This document shows positions 60,646 through 64,000 of a stretch of 64,000 nt of DNA, piece by piece. The notes below the pieces were generated by a model, which was not told the origin of the DNA, did not search any database, and saw only the letters and a list, made by a program, of their open reading frames with translations. Both the position numbers and the translations under genes were made by a program. How positions within the stretch are numbered: the stretch's first letter is position 1; each line of letters begins with the position of its first letter. This DNA comes from Streptomyces sp. CB01201 (GTDB taxonomy: Bacteria; Actinomycetota; Actinomycetes; Streptomycetales; Streptomycetaceae): the NCBI RefSeq assembly GCF_002803085.1, contig NZ_NNBJ01000006.1, forward strand, positions 62,001-126,000, written 5' to 3'.

Positions 60646-62207
60646 TGTTCCCGATCAAGGAGCTCTTCAAGCCCACGTCCCGTCCGCTGTACCTCTACGA
60701 GAACTTCCGCCAGGCGGCCGATGCCCACCCCGCCTCGATGATCCACCTCGACGCCCCGCTGTCGGCCTACCCCGAGATCGGTCTGCACGTCACCTACGCC
60801 GAGGCGGCGGCCGCCGTCGCCCGTCGCGGTGAGCAGTTCATCGCGCAGGGCATCGCACCGGGCGACCACGTCGTCGTCTACAAGTCCGCCCTCTTCGACA
60901 GCTACCTCCTCGCGGTGGCCGTCTCCTACGCCGGTGCCGTGCCGGTGATGATCTCCCCGCACCTGGACGCCGAGACGGTCACGGTGATGGGGGCCCGGCT
61001 CAAGCAGCCGTGGCTGGTCTTCGACGCCGCGACCAACGACAAGGTCGCCGCCATCACCTCGGTGGACGAGGCGCGCAAGCTCGACACCCAGGTGATCAGG
61101 GACACCGTGGTCGAGAAGCCGGGCGGTCCCGCCCGCAAGCCCGCGGTGCGCGACATCGCGTACATGACGCACACCTCGGGCACCACCGGCATCCCCAAGT
61201 TCATCGCCCACTCCCCCACGTCGATGGGCTGGCGCGTCACCTGGCAGCGCCGGGTGCTGTCCTTCGTGGACCGCCAGGGGCTCATCGCCTTCCACATCTC
61301 CCCGGTGCACAGCCGCTTCAACATCGGCATCTCCTCGCTGATGTCGTACGGCTTCTCCTTTCTCAACATCGGCGATCCGCGCGAGGACAACGTCGAGACG
61401 ATGCTGCGCCAGTACCGGCCGCTCGCCCTCGAATCGCACCCGAACCACCTGGTGCGCTGGACGTCCCTCATCGACCGCGACCCGTCGGTCTTCGCGAGCG
61501 TCAAGTACGTGCACTCGACGTTCGACGCGGTCAACAAGGGGACGATGCTCAAGTACCTGAACGCCTCCGGCCACCGGGTGCCGGTCTACCTCCAGGTCTA
61601 CGGCCAGAGCGAATGCGGCCCCATGGTGGTCCGCGCCAACACCCGTACCTCGCTGCGGTACAGCGACGCCCGCGGCATGGGCTACGGCGTCCCCAAGCTG
61701 ACCCGGGTCCGCGTCGTCGACGAGGCCGGCCACCCGCTGCCGCGCGGCAAGCAGGGCGTCATCGAGATGTCGTCGCGGGGCCGTGCGGTCACGTACTACG
61801 GGGAGGAGGAGCGGTTCGAGAAGAACCTCCGCGACGGCTGGTGGAACAGCGGCGACCAGGGCGAGATCACGCCGACCGGCCAACTGGCGCTGCACGACCG
61901 GCAGGTGGACCTCATCGACGAGGTCAAGAGCACGCTGGCGATCGAGGACGCGCTCCTGGACAAGCTGCACTTCCTCAACGAGGTCGTCCTGGTCCGCACC
62001 GCCGACGGCGACCCGCAGCCGGTGGTCTCGGTCTCCGACGGCCAGGAGATGGACTGGGACGCCTGGTGGGCCTGCGTGGCGGACATGCCGCGCCTGGAGG
62101 CGCCGGTGATCCTGCCCTTCGAGAAGTTCCCGCGCACCGCCACCATGAAGGTCCAGCGCAACCGCCTTGAGCAGCTGCTGCGCGGCGGGGCCTCCCATGC
62201 GGCCTGA
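60645..62207 (+). CDS. AMP-binding adenylate-forming enzyme
   Basis: A 520-residue ANL enzyme: P-loop MTHTSGTTGIPKFIAHSPTS, VYGQSECGPMVV, GWWNSGDQGEITPTGQLALH, DRQVDLIDEVKSTLAIEDAL, C-terminal catalytic Lys in FPRTATMKVQRNRLEQLL. All catalytic residues are present. It is distinct from the paralogous pair at 22959 and 52217. It may form a CoA thioester (an OSB-CoA ligase role is possible beside menD). Since ANL relatives such as CreM use nitrite to make diazo groups, a diazotising role should also be considered. TGATG overlap with the preceding gene. Confidence 0.85.
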   Translation: MFPIKELFKPTSRPLYLYENFRQAADAHPASMIHLDAPLSAYPEIGLHVTYAEAAAAVARRGEQFIAQGIAPGDHVVVYKSALFDSYLLAVAVSYAGAVPVMISPHLDAETVTVMGARLKQPWLVFDAATNDKVAAITSVDEARKLDTQVIRDTVVEKPGGPARKPAVRDIAYMTHTSGTTGIPKFIAHSPTSMGWRVTWQRRVLSFVDRQGLIAFHISPVHSRFNIGISSLMSYGFSFLNIGDPREDNVETMLRQYRPLALESHPNHLVRWTSLIDRDPSVFASVKYVHSTFDAVNKGTMLKYLNASGHRVPVYLQVYGQSECGPMVVRANTRTSLRYSDARGMGYGVPKLTRVRVVDEAGHPLPRGKQGVIEMSSRGRAVTYYGEEERFEKNLRDGWWNSGDQGEITPTGQLALHDRQVDLIDEVKSTLAIEDALLDKLHFLNEVVLVRTADGDPQPVVSVSDGQEMDWDAWWACVADMPRLEAPVILPFEKFPRTATMKVQRNRLEQLLRGGASHAA

Positions 62208-63714
62208 CACCGCCGGCCCGTCCGCCTCCCGGCAATCGACCGCGTTGATTGCCGGGGCGGGCCCCGCCGGACTCGCCCTGGCCGGCCTGCTCGGCTCCGC
62301 CGGCTGGCAGGTCACCGTACTGGAGCCGCTCACCGAGCGCCGCGCCGGAACCCGCGCCCCGACCCTGTGGCCGCCGGCCGCGCACCTGCTCGACACCCTC
62401 GGCGCCGGCCGACGGGTCCGCGCCCGCGCCCATCGCGTGGAACGGCTGCGCTTCGTCTCCGACGACGCGGAGCGCGACCTCGACCTCGGCCCGTACGCCT
62501 TCCACACGCTCCCGCAGGGGGAGTTGGAGGAGATCCTGGAGGAGCGGGCCGTCGACCTCGGCGCCACCGTCGTGCGCGGCGCGGCCGTCACCTCCTTCGT
62601 CGCGGGCGCCGACGGGCGCCCGCGGGTCACCGTCGGCCACGGCGACGGCCGGACCGAGCAGCTCACCGCCGACCTCCTGGTCGGCGCCGACGGGGCCCAC
62701 TCGGTGGTGCGCGGGCAGCTGGGCGTCGAGTCGGCCGGCGAACGCTACGCCTCCCGTTTCGCGCTGCTCGACTTCACCGACGAACAGGGCCTGTTCCCCC
62801 GGGACACCTCGATCACGTGGGTGGGCCGGCGGGGCACGCTGGTCTCGGTGCCGCTGCCCGCGGGCGGCACCCGCGTCGTCGTCCCCGTCCTCGACCCGGA
62901 CGCCGACCCGGCCGGCTTCCTGCTGAAGACCGCCGCCGAGCACGGCTTCCCGCTCTCCGTGGACACCGCGACCTGGCAGGCCGAGTTCCATGTCACCGTC
63001 GCCATGGCCGAGACGTTCGCCCGCGGCTCCGTCGCCCTGATCGGCGACGCGGCCCACGTCCAGTCACCGGCCGGCGGACGCGGCATGAACAACGCCCTTG
63101 AGGACGCCTTCGCCCTGGCAACCCAGCTGTGCGACAGGGCAGTCGGGGAGGCGGCCGAAGGTGCGGTCGACGTACCGGCCGCCCTGGTCCGCTACGACCT
63201 GCTGCGGCGCGCGGAGATGGCCGACGAGCTCGGCGCCATCAAGGAGACGACGGACCGCTGGGTGGGACGCACCGGCTCCGGTGAGCCCGAGCCGACCGCC
63301 GTGCGGCGGCCCCGGCGCTCCGACGTCCAGCGCACCGCGTGCATCCACCCGCGCCCGCGCCCCACCGCCGAGGGCGAGGAGCCGCCGGTCTGGTCCCGCG
63401 CCGGCTTCACCGGCTCCCGCATGGTCCTGTCCGACGCGCCGGAGACGGCCTGGCCGCCGCATCCGGTGGTCCTGGTCGGCGGCCCCGACGAGCCGGCCGT
63501 GCGCGGCGCGCTCTTCGCGGGGGCCCGGCGGGCCCGGTCCGCGGACCGCCTGGACGGCGGCGCCGCCCTGCCGCCCGGCGTGTATGTCACCACCGCCTCA
63601 TCGGACATCCTCGGCCACTGGCCGTGGGAGCTCCTGAACGAACCCGACCCGAGCCCGGTCCTCACCCAGATCGGCCAGTGCATGGGGAGCCACCACCATG
63701 AACCACCACGCTGA
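62197..63714 (+). CDS. FAD-dependent aromatic monooxygenase (PHBH family)
   Basis: A 505-residue class A monooxygenase: ALIAGAGPAGLALAGLLGSA, LLVGADGAHSVVRGQLGVES and VALIGDAAHVQSPAGGRGMN. The C-terminal part (about 385-505) resembles the thioredoxin-like domain of larger aromatic hydroxylases. It likely hydroxylates a phenolic or quinone intermediate. The ATG at 62197 lies 11 nt inside the preceding gene; its own 3' end overlaps menD by 17 nt. Confidence 0.88.
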   Translation: MRPDTAGPSASRQSTALIAGAGPAGLALAGLLGSAGWQVTVLEPLTERRAGTRAPTLWPPAAHLLDTLGAGRRVRARAHRVERLRFVSDDAERDLDLGPYAFHTLPQGELEEILEERAVDLGATVVRGAAVTSFVAGADGRPRVTVGHGDGRTEQLTADLLVGADGAHSVVRGQLGVESAGERYASRFALLDFTDEQGLFPRDTSITWVGRRGTLVSVPLPAGGTRVVVPVLDPDADPAGFLLKTAAEHGFPLSVDTATWQAEFHVTVAMAETFARGSVALIGDAAHVQSPAGGRGMNNALEDAFALATQLCDRAVGEAAEGAVDVPAALVRYDLLRRAEMADELGAIKETTDRWVGRTGSGEPEPTAVRRPRRSDVQRTACIHPRPRPTAEGEEPPVWSRAGFTGSRMVLSDAPETAWPPHPVVLVGGPDEPAVRGALFAGARRARSADRLDGGAALPPGVYVTTASSDILGHWPWELLNEPDPSPVLTQIGQCMGSHHHEPPR

Positions 63715-64000
63715 ACCGGGCCCCGCAGCCACCGCCGTGGAGCCGACCGTGACCGCGGCGGTCGTCGTGGACGAACTCGTCCGGGGCGGCGTCGAGACCT
63801 TCGTCTACTGCCCCGGGTCCCGCAACGGCCCCATCGGCTTCGAGCTGACCCGGCGCGCGGCGGCCGGCACGATCACCCTCCACGTCCGCCTGGACGAACG
63901 CTCCGCCGCGTTCCTCGCCCTCGGCGTGACCAAGTCGACCGGGGCCCCGGCCGCGGTCGTGACCACCTCGGGCTCGGCGGTGGCGAATCTGCTGCCCGCC
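63698..64000 (+). CDS. menD: 2-succinyl-5-enolpyruvyl-6-hydroxy-3-cyclohexene-1-carboxylate synthase (partial, cut by window end)
   Basis: The first 101 residues of MenD, a thiamine-diphosphate enzyme adding succinic semialdehyde (from 2-oxoglutarate) to isochorismate. VVVDELVRGGVETFVYCPGS, RNGPIGFELTRRAAAGT, LHVRLDERSAAFLALGVTKS and AVVTTSGSAVANLLPA are the conserved N-terminal blocks, with the cofactor Glu in DERSA. The ATG at 63698 is inside the 3' end of the monooxygenase gene. The rest lies beyond the window. Confidence 0.9.
   Translation, partial: MNHHAEPGPAATAVEPTVTAAVVVDELVRGGVETFVYCPGSRNGPIGFELTRRAAAGTITLHVRLDERSAAFLALGVTKSTGAPAAVVTTSGSAVANLLPA

Noticed and set aside
1..64000. tRNA or rRNA genes
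   Set aside because: I saw no cloverleaf-like sequence with conserved T-loop and D-loop motifs in the intergenic regions; a tRNAscan-SE run would be decisive.

Overview
The window is high-GC actinobacterial DNA, almost certainly a Streptomyces chromosome. Genes are dense, many neighbours overlap by ATGA or GTGA, GTG and TTG starts are common, and a gamma-butyrolactone signalling system is present. A perfect parS site (17469-17482) and four exact DnaA-box 9-mers suggest the left part lies in the chromosome core, possibly within a few hundred kb of oriC. This is an inference; no origin is visible.

Left part (1-20 kb), core metabolism. It holds an Lrp/AsnC regulator, a lipoprotein hydrolase, and the phenylacetyl-CoA pathway in two blocks. 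Block one is paaH with a TetR regulator, divergent from paaN. Block two is paaABCDE. Both promoters carry the same PaaR-type operator. Between the blocks sit an rRNA/tRNA methyltransferase and an HTTM/DUF5819 membrane pair. After paaE come an acyl-CoA dehydrogenase behind a KstR-type palindrome, a rhodanese, a J-domain protein, a small conserved protein, a DUF2252 protein and a two-component system whose kinase has an extra C-terminal membrane segment and outer domain.

Middle (20-33 kb), start of a biosynthetic gene cluster. An eight-gene minus-strand run (29063 down to 20071) encodes a VAO-type flavoprotein oxidase, a group D flavin monooxygenase, an MFS exporter, an adenylate-forming ligase, an NTF2-like protein, a flavin/F420 protein, a MenI/PaaI-type thioesterase and an FAD monooxygenase. 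It is followed by a gamma-butyrolactone module: two receptor-type TetR proteins, an AfsA synthase and an NmrA-type reductase, with an autoregulatory-element-like operator.

Right part (33-64 kb), precursor supply and assembly. A shikimate-supply set (aroE, type II DAHP synthase, aroC, transketolase, transaldolase, aroA) feeds chorismate. Chorismate mutase, prephenate dehydrogenase and an aromatic aminotransferase divert part of it to 4-hydroxyphenylpyruvate/tyrosine. menC and the start of menD divert another part to o-succinylbenzoate, a route Streptomyces normally lacks because they make menaquinone through futalosine. A divergent two-gene operon resembles CreE/CreD, the aspartate-to-nitrosuccinate-to-nitrite pathway that supplies nitrogen for diazo and N-N chemistry. 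Oddities are a catalytically dead IS701-type transposase relative embedded in the aro operon, an adenylation-domain pseudoenzyme, a free-standing adenylation C-terminal domain without the catalytic lysine, and an HTH-only LysR.

Taken together, the cluster plausibly makes an aromatic, perhaps naphthoquinone-type, metabolite carrying a nitrite-derived nitrogen. I do not recognise it as a described pathway. The cluster continues past the right edge, where menD is cut.
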